The position numbers and the translations under genes were made by a program. A model generated the notes under the pieces. The model was not told the DNA's origin and ran no database searches. It worked only from the letters and a program-made list of their open reading frames with translations. Below, piece after piece: positions 49,303 to 57,378 of a DNA stretch of 64,000 bases. The stretch is taken from the NCBI RefSeq assembly GCF_018128905.1, contig NZ_CP063808.1, positions 5,270,001-5,334,000 on the forward strand, read 5' to 3'. Source of the DNA: Streptomyces sp. A2-16 (GTDB taxonomy: Bacteria > Actinomycetota > Actinomycetes > Streptomycetales > Streptomycetaceae). How positions within the stretch are numbered: position 1 is the stretch's first letter; every line of letters begins with the position of its first letter.

Positions 49303-50591
49303 CGTTCGTTTCTCGTCTGTCGGTCGGCGGCCGGGACGCCGATGGCGAGCAGGGCGGTGTCGTCGTCGAGGCCGTCACCGAAGCTGTCCAGAAGGCCCGT
49401 CAGTGCCTGGATGACGGCATGCGGTGACTCGCCCGCGTGAGCGGCGGCGAAGGCGAGCAGTGCCTCGTCGCCGTAGAGACCGGTGCGGTCGTGGCCGGTG
49501 CGGGCTTCGGTGAGGCCGTCCGTGTAGAGCAGCAGCGTGTCGCCCGGGCCGAGCACCGTTTCGGCGGTGGCGAAGCGCGCGGCGGGCAGGATGCCGACGA
49601 GCAGGCCTCCGGGCGTGGGCAGGAAGTCGGCTGTGCCGTCGGCGCGCAGCACGATGGCCGGAGGGTGGCCGCCCGAGGCGAGGTGGACGGCCAGGCGTCC
49701 GGTCGCGGGATCGGGTTCGAGCGTGCCGAGGATCGCGGTGCAGTAGCGGGGGTCGCCGCTGCCCGCGTAGCGCTCGTGGAGCACCGTGTTGAGGGTCGTC
49801 AGCGCGGAGACCGGGTCGGGGTCGTGGAGAGCGGCGGCGCGCAGGGTGTACCGGGTCAGCGAGGTGAGCACGGCCGCCTGGGGGCCCTTGCCGCACACGT
49901 CACCGAGGAAGAAGCCGAAGCGTTTGCCGTCGAGGGCGAAGACGTCGTAGAAGTCTCCGCCCAGACGGTCGGGTGAGGCGGTGTGGTAGTGCGCGGCCGT
50001 CTGCACGCCCGGTACCGGCGCCAGGCTGTCGGGGAGCAGTGACTGCTGGAGTACGGCGAGAGCCTCCTGCAGGCGGGCGCGGTCGGCCTCCGCCTGCCTG
50101 CGTGCTTCCTCGGCCGCTTCACGGCGGCTCAGGAGTTCCTCTTCGTAGGCGCGGCGGTCCCGGGCGTCGAAGACCGTGGTGCGGATCAGCAGGGGCTGCC
50201 CGGTGGTGCCGTGCTTGACGACGGACGAGACCAGCACGGGGATTCGGCCACCGCCGGTCTGTTTCATGTCCAGGGCGATGCCGCTGATCTCGCTCTGCAT
50301 CCGCAGCAGGGGCGCGAAGTGCGTCTCGTGGTACAGCTTGCCGCCGATGGTCAGCAGGTCGGTGAACCGCATCCGGCCCACCACCGCCTCCCGCTCCAGG
50401 CCGAGCCAGTCGAGCAGTGTGCCGTTGATCTTCGCGATGGTGCCGTCCATCAGCGTGGAGAGGTATCCGCAGGGGGCGTTCTCGTACAGGTCCTCGGTTC
50501 CGTCCTCCAGCAGCGCGGCGAAGGCGGCGTCCGCGACCTGCGCGCCGTCGGCGTCCTGCGGGTCGGGGTGCTGGTCGGCGCGGCACATCAT
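49299..50591 (-). CDS. RsbP-like PAS-PP2C phosphatase
   Basis: Protein of 430 residues. N-terminal PAS domain (residues 30-150, ENAPCGYLSTLMDGTIAKINGTLLDWLGLEREAVVGRM), a coiled coil (EEELLSRREAAEEARRQAEADRARLQEALAVLQQSLLP), and a C-terminal PP2C-SpoIIE domain with intact motifs GGDFYDVF, LGDVCGKG, YTDGLTEA and DDDTAL. Bacillus RsbP has the same PAS-coil-PP2C order and is activated by RsbQ; here the RsbQ gene lies directly upstream with a one-base TGATG overlap. Expected to dephosphorylate the downstream STAS protein. Confidence 0.92.
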   Translation of the reverse strand: MMCRADQHPDPQDADGAQVADAAFAALLEDGTEDLYENAPCGYLSTLMDGTIAKINGTLLDWLGLEREAVVGRMRFTDLLTIGGKLYHETHFAPLLRMQSEISGIALDMKQTGGGRIPVLVSSVVKHGTTGQPLLIRTTVFDARDRRAYEEELLSRREAAEEARRQAEADRARLQEALAVLQQSLLPDSLAPVPGVQTAAHYHTASPDRLGGDFYDVFALDGKRFGFFLGDVCGKGPQAAVLTSLTRYTLRAAALHDPDPVSALTTLNTVLHERYAGSGDPRYCTAILGTLEPDPATGRLAVHLASGGHPPAIVLRADGTADFLPTPGGLLVGILPAARFATAETVLGPGDTLLLYTDGLTEARTGHDRTGLYGDEALLAFAAAHAGESPHAVIQALTGLLDSFGDGLDDDTALLAIGVPAADRQTRNER

Positions 50592-51391
50592 CACAGGCTC
50601 GCGAGGAAGTCGAGGATCGCCTGGTTGGTGGCCTCGGGCGCGGACAGGTGCGGGCAGTGCCCGGTGGCGTCGAGCGTGACCAGGGTCGAGCCGGGGATCG
50701 CCCGGTGGACGAAGGCTCCTACCTCGCGAGGGGCGATCACGTCCTGGGTGCACTCCAGGACCAGCGTCGGCACGCGCACGCTCTTCAGGTCGTCCCTGGA
50801 GTCCGAGAGGAACGTGGTCCGGGCGAAGACGCGTGCCATGTCCGGGTCGGTGGCGCAGAAGCTGTTCTTCAGCTCGTCGCCGAGCTCGGGCCGGTCGGCG
50901 TTGCCCATGATCACCGGGGCCATGGCCGTCGACCAGCCGAGGTAGTTCGCCTCCAGGGACGCCAGCAGTTCGTCGATGTCCTCGGCGCTGAACCCGCCTC
51001 GGTAGCCCTCGTCGTCGATGTAGCGCGGGGACGGAGCGACCATCACCAGTGCGCCGATCCGCTCCGGGGCCATGTCCGCCGCCAGTACGCCGATCATGGC
51101 GCTGACCGAGTGCCCCACGAACACCGCGTCCCGCAGGTCGAGCGCCTCGCACACCTCGACGACGTCCCGGGCGTACCCGTCGAGGGTCGCGTACCGGTCC
51201 TGCGAGAACGCGGAGGCGTCGGCACGGCCCGAACCCACGTAGTCGAACAGCACGACGCGGTGGTCCTCGGCCAGAGCGGGCACCGTCAGCCGCCACATGT
51301 TCTGGTCGCAGCCGAAGCCGTGGGCCAGCACCACCGTGGGCCCCTGCGGGTTGCCCGTGACGGTGACGTGGTTTCTGCTCACGATGTCCAT
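50591..51391 (-). CDS. rsbQ: RsbQ-type alpha/beta hydrolase
   Basis: Protein of 266 residues, against 269 in Bacillus RsbQ, colinear throughout: SRNHVTVTG, HGFGCDQNMW, EDHRVVLFDYVGSGRADASAF, TLDGYARDVVEVCEALDL, FVGHSVSAMIG. Catalytic triad Ser95, Asp217, His245 matches Bacillus Ser96, Asp219, His247. RsbQ supplies or senses a small hydrophobic ligand to activate RsbP in energy stress, and its fold family includes the plant receptors D14 and KAI2. Start ATG 51391, or GTG 51430 overlapping crtU. Only 13 bp separate it from crtU. Confidence 0.94.
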   Translation of the reverse strand: MDIVSRNHVTVTGNPQGPTVVLAHGFGCDQNMWRLTVPALAEDHRVVLFDYVGSGRADASAFSQDRYATLDGYARDVVEVCEALDLRDAVFVGHSVSAMIGVLAADMAPERIGALVMVAPSPRYIDDEGYRGGFSAEDIDELLASLEANYLGWSTAMAPVIMGNADRPELGDELKNSFCATDPDMARVFARTTFLSDSRDDLKSVRVPTLVLECTQDVIAPREVGAFVHRAIPGSTLVTLDATGHCPHLSAPEATNQAILDFLASL

Positions 51392-51404
51392 ACCGAACAG
51401 TCTC

Positions 51405-52991
51405 TCAAGTCGCCGATCCAGCCCTGACACCCCCTCGACCCGATGGAGAGCGGCCGGCGGACAGGGCTCGCAGCAGTCGGGTGCGGCTGCCGTTGGGGAC
51501 GGTCCACAGGGGGTGGCCCCGTACCGCCCACGACTCCAGGAGGGCGTTGGCGGCGAGGAAGCCGGTGGTGGCGGCGCGTTCCATCAGGGCCGCGGGGAGG
51601 TCGGTGCGCACGAGGTCTCCCGCGAGCACGAGGCCCGGCTGCGGGGTGCGTACGCCGGGGCGGTCGCCGTATCCGCCGACGGGGAACAGGGGGCAGTCCT
51701 GGCGCCATTCGTGCCGTGCGTCGAGGATCCGCGCCTCGCGGGTCTCGGGGTAGACGGCGCGGAGTTGTGCGATCAGATCCTGGGCCTCGGCGTCGGGATC
51801 GGCGTTCTCCGGCAGCGCGTAGCCGTGGAGTTCGACCACGGATCCGCCGGTGCGGGCGAACCGGCGTGCGGCCTCCCCTTCCCAGCGCTCCAGGACGCTG
51901 ACGTTGTCCAGCGAGCCGTATCCGGCGGTGCCGAGGAAGCCGGGCCGGCCGGCGTGGACGGGGCGGTCGAGCCAGAGCCGGGAGACGAGGAAGGGCGGGG
52001 CGGTGCGCAGCCGGGCAACGCGTTCGCGCCAGGCCTCGTCGCCGAGCCGGGGTGAGCGGCCGACCACCGTGCGCAGGCCGGCGGTGTCGAGGGCCAGGAC
52101 GACGGTGTCGTACCGGCCCTCCTCGCGGGCCGTGGAGACGGTGAACGCGCCGTCGGCGGTGGGCGAGACGTTCTCGACGGAGGTCGAGGTGCGCAGGTCG
52201 ACGCCGTGGCGGCACAGGTGCTGGGCGAGGGGGTCCCACAGCGCCGTCGGGAAGGGGTCGTCGGGGACGTCGAAGAGGAGCCCTTCGGAGCTGCCGAGGA
52301 AGTAGATGTGGAACATCAGGACCATCTCGGCGGCCGACAGGTCCTGGGGGTCGGCGAAGAAGCTGCGGGAGAAGACCTCGAATGCCAGGTGGCGAGCGGC
52401 CGGCGGGAAGCGCAGGGACTCGAGGAAGTCGTGCGCGCTGACGGAGTCCAGTTCCGCGTACACGTGCGGGACGCGGACGTCCAGGAGGGGAAGGGCCGCG
52501 GCGGGGTTCATACGGGCCAGGTCGCGCCAGCGGAAGGACGGGCTGAGCGCCACGAAGCCCAGGGCGCTCAGCGGCGGGGTGCGCGGCACTCTGCGGAAGC
52601 TGTCGTGCAGTCCGTCGCGGTGCCGCAGCGGATAGTCGGGCAGGGCGGTGAGGCGCCCCGGACGGGAACCGGCACGGCCCAGCAGGCTGCGCAGGTTGTA
52701 GTACTGGCGGAAGAAGGCGTGGAAGCCGCGGCTCATGGTCGCCGTGGAGCCGTCGTGCAGCTCGGTGCTCCAGCCGCCGACGCGGCCGCCCAGGTAGGCC
52801 TCGCGTTCGTAGAGCGTGACGTGGACGCCGCGTTCGGCGAGCGCCGTCGCGGCCGCGAGGCCGGCGATGCCGCCGCCCACGACGGCGGTGCTGCGCGGCC
52901 CGCCGACCCGGGTGGCTCCGGGCCGCGGGGGCAGCAGTACTGCGTGACGGTCCCGGCCGGGGCGGGCGGGGCCCGCCGTCGTGGCGGTCAC
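51405..52991 (-). CDS. crtU: Carotene desaturase/methylase (isorenieratene synthase)
   Basis: Protein of 528 residues. FAD-binding GGGIAGLAAATALAERGVHVTLYEREAYLGGRVGGW, then SRGFHAFFRQYYNLRSLL (typical CrtU), the long substrate region DVRVPHVYAELDSVSAHDFLESLRFPPAARHLAFEVF, and the C-terminal FAD motif QPGLVLAGDLVRTDLPAALMERAATTGFLAAN. CrtU converts the beta rings of beta-carotene into aromatic phi rings with a methyl shift, yielding isorenieratene. GTG 52991 overlaps the crtT stop. It is followed at 13 bp by rsbQ. Confidence 0.88.
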   Translation of the reverse strand: MTATTAGPARPGRDRHAVLLPPRPGATRVGGPRSTAVVGGGIAGLAAATALAERGVHVTLYEREAYLGGRVGGWSTELHDGSTATMSRGFHAFFRQYYNLRSLLGRAGSRPGRLTALPDYPLRHRDGLHDSFRRVPRTPPLSALGFVALSPSFRWRDLARMNPAAALPLLDVRVPHVYAELDSVSAHDFLESLRFPPAARHLAFEVFSRSFFADPQDLSAAEMVLMFHIYFLGSSEGLLFDVPDDPFPTALWDPLAQHLCRHGVDLRTSTSVENVSPTADGAFTVSTAREEGRYDTVVLALDTAGLRTVVGRSPRLGDEAWRERVARLRTAPPFLVSRLWLDRPVHAGRPGFLGTAGYGSLDNVSVLERWEGEAARRFARTGGSVVELHGYALPENADPDAEAQDLIAQLRAVYPETREARILDARHEWRQDCPLFPVGGYGDRPGVRTPQPGLVLAGDLVRTDLPAALMERAATTGFLAANALLESWAVRGHPLWTVPNGSRTRLLRALSAGRSPSGRGGVRAGSAT

Positions 52992-53740
52992 TGTCCGCTC
53001 CGGGCGGCCGGGTCGGCGCGGCGGGCGACGACGGTGTGGGTGATGCCGGTCTGCCACCCCGGCAGGGGCAGGGCCCGTACGGTGTCGAATCCGCGGGCGC
53101 GGACGCGGTCCGTGAACCGGTCGACCGTGTCGAACTCGACGACGCTGCGCCAGAGATGGCGGTACAGCTCGCCGTCGCCGAGGGCGCTGGCGACCGGCAG
53201 CACCAGACCGCGGCACACGGCCGTCCAGACGGCCCGGTCGAGCGGGCGGCCGCTGAGGGTGTACTCGTGCACGGCGAGGCGCCCGTGCGGGGCCAGCAGG
53301 TCGTGGACGGCGTCCAGCACGGCGTCGGGGTCCGCGACGTTGCGGAAGAGGTAGGCGGCGAACACCGCGTCGAAGGGCCCTTGCACGCCCGCCTCGGCGA
53401 GGGCCTCGGCCGGCGCGCACACGAACCTGACCCTGCCGTGCCACGGTTTGGCCCTGGCACGGTCCAGCATCCCGGCCGAGGCGTCCACGGCCGTGATGTC
53501 GGCGTCGGGCAGCACGCGGGCGAGCGCGGCGGTGGAGGCTCCGGTCCCGCAGCCGAGGTCGAGGACGCGCAGCCCGGTGCCCGGGTGGGGCAGCCCGGTG
53601 CCCGGGTGGGGCAGCCCGAGCCGGCGCGCCGAGCGGCGCAGATGGGCGTGGTAGCCGGGGTTGGCGGCCACGAGTGTGTCGTAACTGTGCGCCGCATGGT
53701 CGAATGCGGCGGCCAGATCCGCGTCGCGCAACACGGTCAC
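52988..53740 (-). CDS. crtT: CrtT-type SAM methyltransferase
   Basis: Protein of 250 residues with SAM motif LRVLDLGCGTGASTAALARVLPDADITAVDAS and the conserved FDAVFAAYLFRNVADPD; the later HEYTLSGRPLDRAVWTAVCRGLVLP is typical of the methyltransferase found between crtU and crtY in Streptomyces. Its reaction in carotenoid biosynthesis is not established. A 7-residue duplication (GLPHPGT twice) precedes motif I, made by a 21-bp tandem repeat. GTG/ATG overlaps tie it to crtU. Confidence 0.85.
   Translation of the reverse strand: MTVLRDADLAAAFDHAAHSYDTLVAANPGYHAHLRRSARRLGLPHPGTGLPHPGTGLRVLDLGCGTGASTAALARVLPDADITAVDASAGMLDRARAKPWHGRVRFVCAPAEALAEAGVQGPFDAVFAAYLFRNVADPDAVLDAVHDLLAPHGRLAVHEYTLSGRPLDRAVWTAVCRGLVLPVASALGDGELYRHLWRSVVEFDTVDRFTDRVRARGFDTVRALPLPGWQTGITHTVVARRADPAARSGQ
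53570..53611. repeat. 21-bp tandem duplication within crtT
   Basis: The unit CAGCCCGGTGCCCGGGTGGG plus G occurs twice head to tail (53570-53590 and 53591-53611) and a third partial copy begins at 53612. It adds seven residues in frame just before the SAM motif. Confidence 0.9.
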
Positions 53741-53831
53741 GCTGCCTCCTGGTGCGGTCGTCGGGGAGTCGGGGGCCTGCGGGCGGCACGAGGGAGCGGT
53801 CCCGGCACAGGGCTTCGTGGGCGGGTCAGGG

Positions 53832-55019
53832 TCAGAGAAAGGGGCGCCGGGGCAGCCGGGGCACTTCCGCGGCGGCCCGCAGCATGGGCAGGACGGGGGT
53901 GCGCAGTCCGATGGCGAGTTCTTCGTGCAGCCGCGTTCCGCCGTCGAGGAAACGCAGGAGCCGGGTCATGGGGATCCTGGTGAACAGGTGGGAGAAGAAC
54001 TCCGCGCCGTCCACCAGGCCGCTGTCGAGGGCGTGCAGCAGGACCGCGTCCATGGCGCGGGCGCGGGCCGAGTGGGGCAGCGGGGGCACGGGCCGCCGGC
54101 CCTGGCGCAGGGCGGCCGCGACGGCCGCGGTCTGGCGCTGCACTCCGGCGAAGGTGTAGCCGGTCGAGGGCCGGGTGGCTCCCCCGGCGGCACCGATGCG
54201 GAAGACACTGGCGCCCGTCCGGCGGGCGAATCCGGCGTCGGTCATCGGGATGACGCCGGTCTCGGTGCCGATCACCTCGAAGTCCCCCAGCCCGAGCACG
54301 GCGCCCGTGTAGTGGTCCAGCGCCTTGTCGTACGCGTCCCGGGACAGGACGGCCGGGGAGAACTCGGTGTACTCCACGAGGGCCTGATCGGGGCCGGTGG
54401 GCAGGACATAGCCGAAGGAGAGGCCTTTGGCGGGCTGGGGTGTGCGCAGGTCCATGAACTCCGCGCGGGCCGGGTCGAAGACCGGGCGGCCGGTGCGCAC
54501 GAACCAGCCGTGGAAGTGCTGGAGCAGGGTCGTGCGGGCGGCGGGGAGGCTGCCCAGCGGTCGCGAGTCGAACACCCAGCGGGCGTCCAGGGCGTCGGGT
54601 CGCCCGTCCGCCGTGCGGGCGTGGATCCGTGCGCCCTGCGGGAGTCCCTCGACGCTCTCGACCGCCGCCTCGACGCGTCGAACCTGTCCGCCGCGGGCGA
54701 GCTCGTGGTCGATCAGGGACTCGAAGTCGTCCGAGCGGATCATCTTGTAGATCAGGGGTGAGATGTCGTGCTCGATCGGCTCCCCTGTGGGCCGGTGCAC
54801 GCGCAGGCGACGCCACGACCTGGTGACCGCGGCGTCGTAGGGTCCTGGACCGGTCTCCCAGAAGCACCAGGTGCGCCGGGGCGGGCGCAGTGGTCCGGGC
54901 GGGGCGTCCACGAGGACGACGGACAGGCGCCGGGCGCCGGGGGCGGGGCGGGAGAGCCGGTGGGCCAGGGAGAGCCCCGCGGCCCCCGCTCCGATGATGG
55001 CGACGTCCGCCTCCTGCAT
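53832..55019 (-). CDS. crtY: Lycopene beta-cyclase
   Basis: Protein of 395 residues: dinucleotide motif ADVAIIGAGAAGLSLAHRLS, the CrtY TWCFWETGPGPYDAAVTRSW, YKMIRSDDFESLIDHEL, VFDSRPLG and LLQHFHGWFVRTGRPVFDPARAEFMDLR, with FDPA..FMD near the cyclase motif. It turns the psi ends of lycopene into beta rings. The ATG at 55019 follows an A/G-rich stretch with GGAGG. First crt gene of the leftward operon, 143 bp downstream of an ECF sigma gene. Confidence 0.92.
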   Translation of the reverse strand: MQEADVAIIGAGAAGLSLAHRLSRPAPGARRLSVVLVDAPPGPLRPPRRTWCFWETGPGPYDAAVTRSWRRLRVHRPTGEPIEHDISPLIYKMIRSDDFESLIDHELARGGQVRRVEAAVESVEGLPQGARIHARTADGRPDALDARWVFDSRPLGSLPAARTTLLQHFHGWFVRTGRPVFDPARAEFMDLRTPQPAKGLSFGYVLPTGPDQALVEYTEFSPAVLSRDAYDKALDHYTGAVLGLGDFEVIGTETGVIPMTDAGFARRTGASVFRIGAAGGATRPSTGYTFAGVQRQTAAVAAALRQGRRPVPPLPHSARARAMDAVLLHALDSGLVDGAEFFSHLFTRIPMTRLLRFLDGGTRLHEELAIGLRTPVLPMLRAAAEVPRLPRRPFL

Positions 55020-55141
55020 GACCGGTTCACTCCCTCCGCGCGTTCGCCGTGTCCTGCGGCGGTGTTCCGGTCGCAGTACCCGTCCGGATGCGGATCTCAC
55101 CTGCCGTACGCCCCGGGTCTGACCGTTCATTGGTGGCGTTG

Positions 55142-55149
55142 CGCATCGA
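55142..55149. promoter_or_regulatory. CGCATCGA element upstream of crtY
   Basis: CGCATCGATT starts at 55142, and CGCATCGAAT at 55845 in the crtE-sigma control region; the first eight bases are identical and both are followed by A/T then T. It sits 123 bp before crtY. Possibly part of a shared carotenoid-control site. Confidence 0.3.
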
Positions 55150-55162
55150 TTCTGCGTCGTTG

Positions 55163-55750
55163 TCACGCCGCGTACTCGACGAGCTCGTCCCCGCGGAGCC
55201 GGCCGGCGAGCCGGCGCAGGCCTCGGCGCGCGTGGCTCTTGACGGTGCCGAGGGGCCATCCGGTGAGTTCGGCGATCTGGGTCTGGGTGAGGTCGTCGTA
55301 GAAGGCGAGGTTGAGGACCCGGCGCTGCGGCGCCGGGAGCTGGGACATCTCGTCGGCGAGCAGGACACGGTCGAGGGCGGCCTCCGGCAGCACGGTCTCC
55401 TCGGCGGCCCGCAGCAGCAGCTGGGCGCCCGCGGCGGCGACGAGTTCGTTGCGCCTGGTGCGGGCGGCGAGCGCGTCGGCGATCTTCCGGCGGGCGATGC
55501 CCGTGAGCCAGCCGGGCAGCGTGCCGCGGTCCGGGGCGAATCCGGCGCGGCCCCGCCACGCGGCGAGGAACACCATCTGGGTGATGTCCTCCGCCTCCTT
55601 GGCGTCTCCCAGGGAACGCCTGGCGAGGGCGTGCACGAGCGGACCCCACCGCTGGTGCACGACCGTGAGGCATGACTCGTCGCCGCGGAGAAACCCGGCC
55701 ACGAGGGCACTGTCGTCGATGTCCGCGTCGGCTGGCTGTGCGGTCGTCAT
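55163..55750 (-). CDS. ECF-type RNA polymerase sigma factor of the carotenoid cluster
   Basis: Protein of 195 residues with sigma region 2 (FLRGDESCLTVVHQRWGPLVHALARRSLGDAKEAEDITQMVFLAAWRG) and region 4 (LPAPQRRVLNLAFYDDLTQTQIAELTGWPLGTVKSHARRGLRRL). The ATG at 55750 follows GGAGGAG. Streptomyces carotenoid clusters include a light-induced ECF sigma (LitS/CrtS) that transcribes crt operons; position between divergent crt operons supports that role here. The light sensor LitR is not seen in this window. The N-terminus MTTAQPADADIDDSALVAGF begins region 1.2-like sequence. Confidence 0.9.
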   Translation of the reverse strand: MTTAQPADADIDDSALVAGFLRGDESCLTVVHQRWGPLVHALARRSLGDAKEAEDITQMVFLAAWRGRAGFAPDRGTLPGWLTGIARRKIADALAARTRRNELVAAAGAQLLLRAAEETVLPEAALDRVLLADEMSQLPAPQRRVLNLAFYDDLTQTQIAELTGWPLGTVKSHARRGLRRLAGRLRGDELVEYAA

Positions 55751-55995
55751 GGTCACTCCTCCGCTGGGCCTGGTGGTCGCTGAGAGCGACCGCGGCCCTT
55801 CCACCCTGCGAATTCGACGCGGAGTGGACAACTTGCATCGACTTCGCATCGAATTGAACAGGGGAGGTGAGACACGCCTGGAGCGGGACACCCAGTCCTT
55901 ACCGTGCCGCCCCGCATCCGTCTTCGCCACCCGAGGCGAACCGGTCATGACGACGCCAGCTGTGATCACGAGAATCTCGATGAGGGGAAACCGGC
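55751..55995. promoter_or_regulatory. Divergent control region of the two carotenoid operons
   Basis: 245 bp between the sigma gene and crtE. It contains two GCATCGA words spaced by 11 bp, one helical turn (55835-55841, 55846-55852), in an AT-richer stretch (GGACAACTTGCATCGACTTC). Ribosome binding sites flank it: GGAGGAG for sigma and GAGGGGAAA for crtE. A short possible -35 CAACTTG is at 55829-55835. No gene seen. Confidence 0.5.
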
Positions 55996-57378
55996 ATGAG
56001 CTCCACCGTGGCAAAGGGTCACCGCGCGAACCGGAGCCCGCGCGAACACCCGACCGCCGAGCACCCGCCCCCCGCCGGACAGGCCTCCCCCGAGCCGGCC
56101 CCGCGCACGGCCGGGGACACGGACCACGGCCGGGGCGACCCTCCGCGCGCCTCGTCACCCGCGACCCCCGCGACTCCTGCGACTCCTGCGACTCCTGCGA
56201 CTCCTGCGGCGGCGCACGGTGACGACCCGCGTGCCGTGGACACGGACGTGACCGGCACCGTGCGCGCGGTGCTGGGCGACCTGCTCGACCGGCAGGTGGC
56301 GGCTGCCCGGGCCACCGATCCTCTCTTCGGCGAGGACCTGGCCGCGCGGGTCGCGGGTTTCACACGCGGCGGCGGCAAGTTCGCCCGCTCCCGCTTCGTG
56401 TGGTGGGCGCTGCGGGCCTGCGGCGGCACCGAGCCCCCGCAGGCCCGGGCCGCGCTGCGGATCGGAGCCGCCCTGGAGCTCATCCAGACCTGCGCCCTGG
56501 TCCACGACGACGTGATGGACGACGCGCGGCTGCGCCGCGGACGGCCGGCGCTGCACGTGGAGATGGCGGCCCAGTACGCCGGTGCGGGAGACGGCGGGCG
56601 CGCGCAGCGGTTCGGGCAGGCCGCGGCGATCCTCGCCGGTGACCTGGCGCTGGCCTGGGCGGACGACGTGGTCGCGGACACCGAGATGCCGCGCCGCACC
56701 GCGCGGCGGGTCCGCGACCTGTGGAGCGCCATGCGCACGGAGATGGTGGCCGGGCAGTACCTGGACGTGCAGGGTGAGGTCACCTCGGCGCGTTCCCTGG
56801 CCCGGGCGATCCGGGCCGCCTGTCTCAAGAGCGCCCTGTACTCCGTGGAACGCCCGCTCGCGCTCGGGGCGGCACTGGCGGACGCCGGACCGGCCGCCAC
56901 CCGGGCCCTGTGCTCGGCGGGCCGCTGCGTGGGCCTGGCCTTCCAGCTGCGCGACGATCTCCTCGACGCCTTCGGGGACGCCCGGGACACCGGCAAGCCC
57001 GCGGGCGGAGACATCCGCAGCGGCAAACCCACCTATCTCGCCGCCGTCGCACGGGCGCGGGCCGAGGCATCGGGTGACCGCTGGGCCGTCGACGTGCTGC
57101 GCGGCGCATTCGGCCGCGGGGACGCCTCGGATGCCGAACTCGCCTCGGTGCGCGAGGTGTTCGTGGCCACCGGTGCGCGCGACACCGTCGAGGAGAAGAT
57201 CGGCAGGCTGGTGGCGCAGGGGCTGCGCCACCTGGACACCGCGGTGCTCGAACCCGAGGCGACCAGGCAGCTGCAGGTGCTGATGCGCTCCGCGAGCGGA
57301 GTGCCCGACACCGCGGCCCGCGAGGTGGTCCCTCTCTCCGTGATCCTGACGGCCGAGGACGAGGGGGCCGGCCGATGA
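55996..57378 (+). CDS. crtE: Geranylgeranyl diphosphate synthase
   Basis: Protein of 460 residues, about 100 longer than usual. The core has the prenyltransferase motifs LIQTCALVHDDVMDDARLRRGRP (first Asp-rich motif DDVMD) and LAFQLRDDLLDAFGD (second, DDLLD), so it makes C20 diphosphate for phytoene synthesis. The first 85 residues are a low-complexity Pro/Ala/Thr/His extension with five ATP-triplet repeats encoded by 9-bp units (56161-56205). ATG 55996 has GAGGGG upstream; a start inside the extension is possible. ATGA overlap with crtI. Confidence 0.92.
   Translation: MSSTVAKGHRANRSPREHPTAEHPPPAGQASPEPAPRTAGDTDHGRGDPPRASSPATPATPATPATPATPAAAHGDDPRAVDTDVTGTVRAVLGDLLDRQVAAARATDPLFGEDLAARVAGFTRGGGKFARSRFVWWALRACGGTEPPQARAALRIGAALELIQTCALVHDDVMDDARLRRGRPALHVEMAAQYAGAGDGGRAQRFGQAAAILAGDLALAWADDVVADTEMPRRTARRVRDLWSAMRTEMVAGQYLDVQGEVTSARSLARAIRAACLKSALYSVERPLALGAALADAGPAATRALCSAGRCVGLAFQLRDDLLDAFGDARDTGKPAGGDIRSGKPTYLAAVARARAEASGDRWAVDVLRGAFGRGDASDAELASVREVFVATGARDTVEEKIGRLVAQGLRHLDTAVLEPEATRQLQVLMRSASGVPDTAAREVVPLSVILTAEDEGAGR
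56161..56205. repeat. 9-bp tandem repeats in crtE
   Basis: Four exact copies of GCGACTCCT (56170-56205) after one degenerate unit GCGACCCCC. They encode Ala-Thr-Pro repeats in the N-terminal extension; copy number may vary between strains. Confidence 0.9.

Noticed and set aside
53832..55838. A 668-codon fusion of CrtY with upstream sequence
   Set aside because: The upstream part is another frame of the ECF sigma gene and non-coding in composition; CrtY begins at 55019.
56161..56205. CRISPR or regulatory array in crtE
   Set aside because: The 9-bp units are contiguous, in frame and coding; no spacers.
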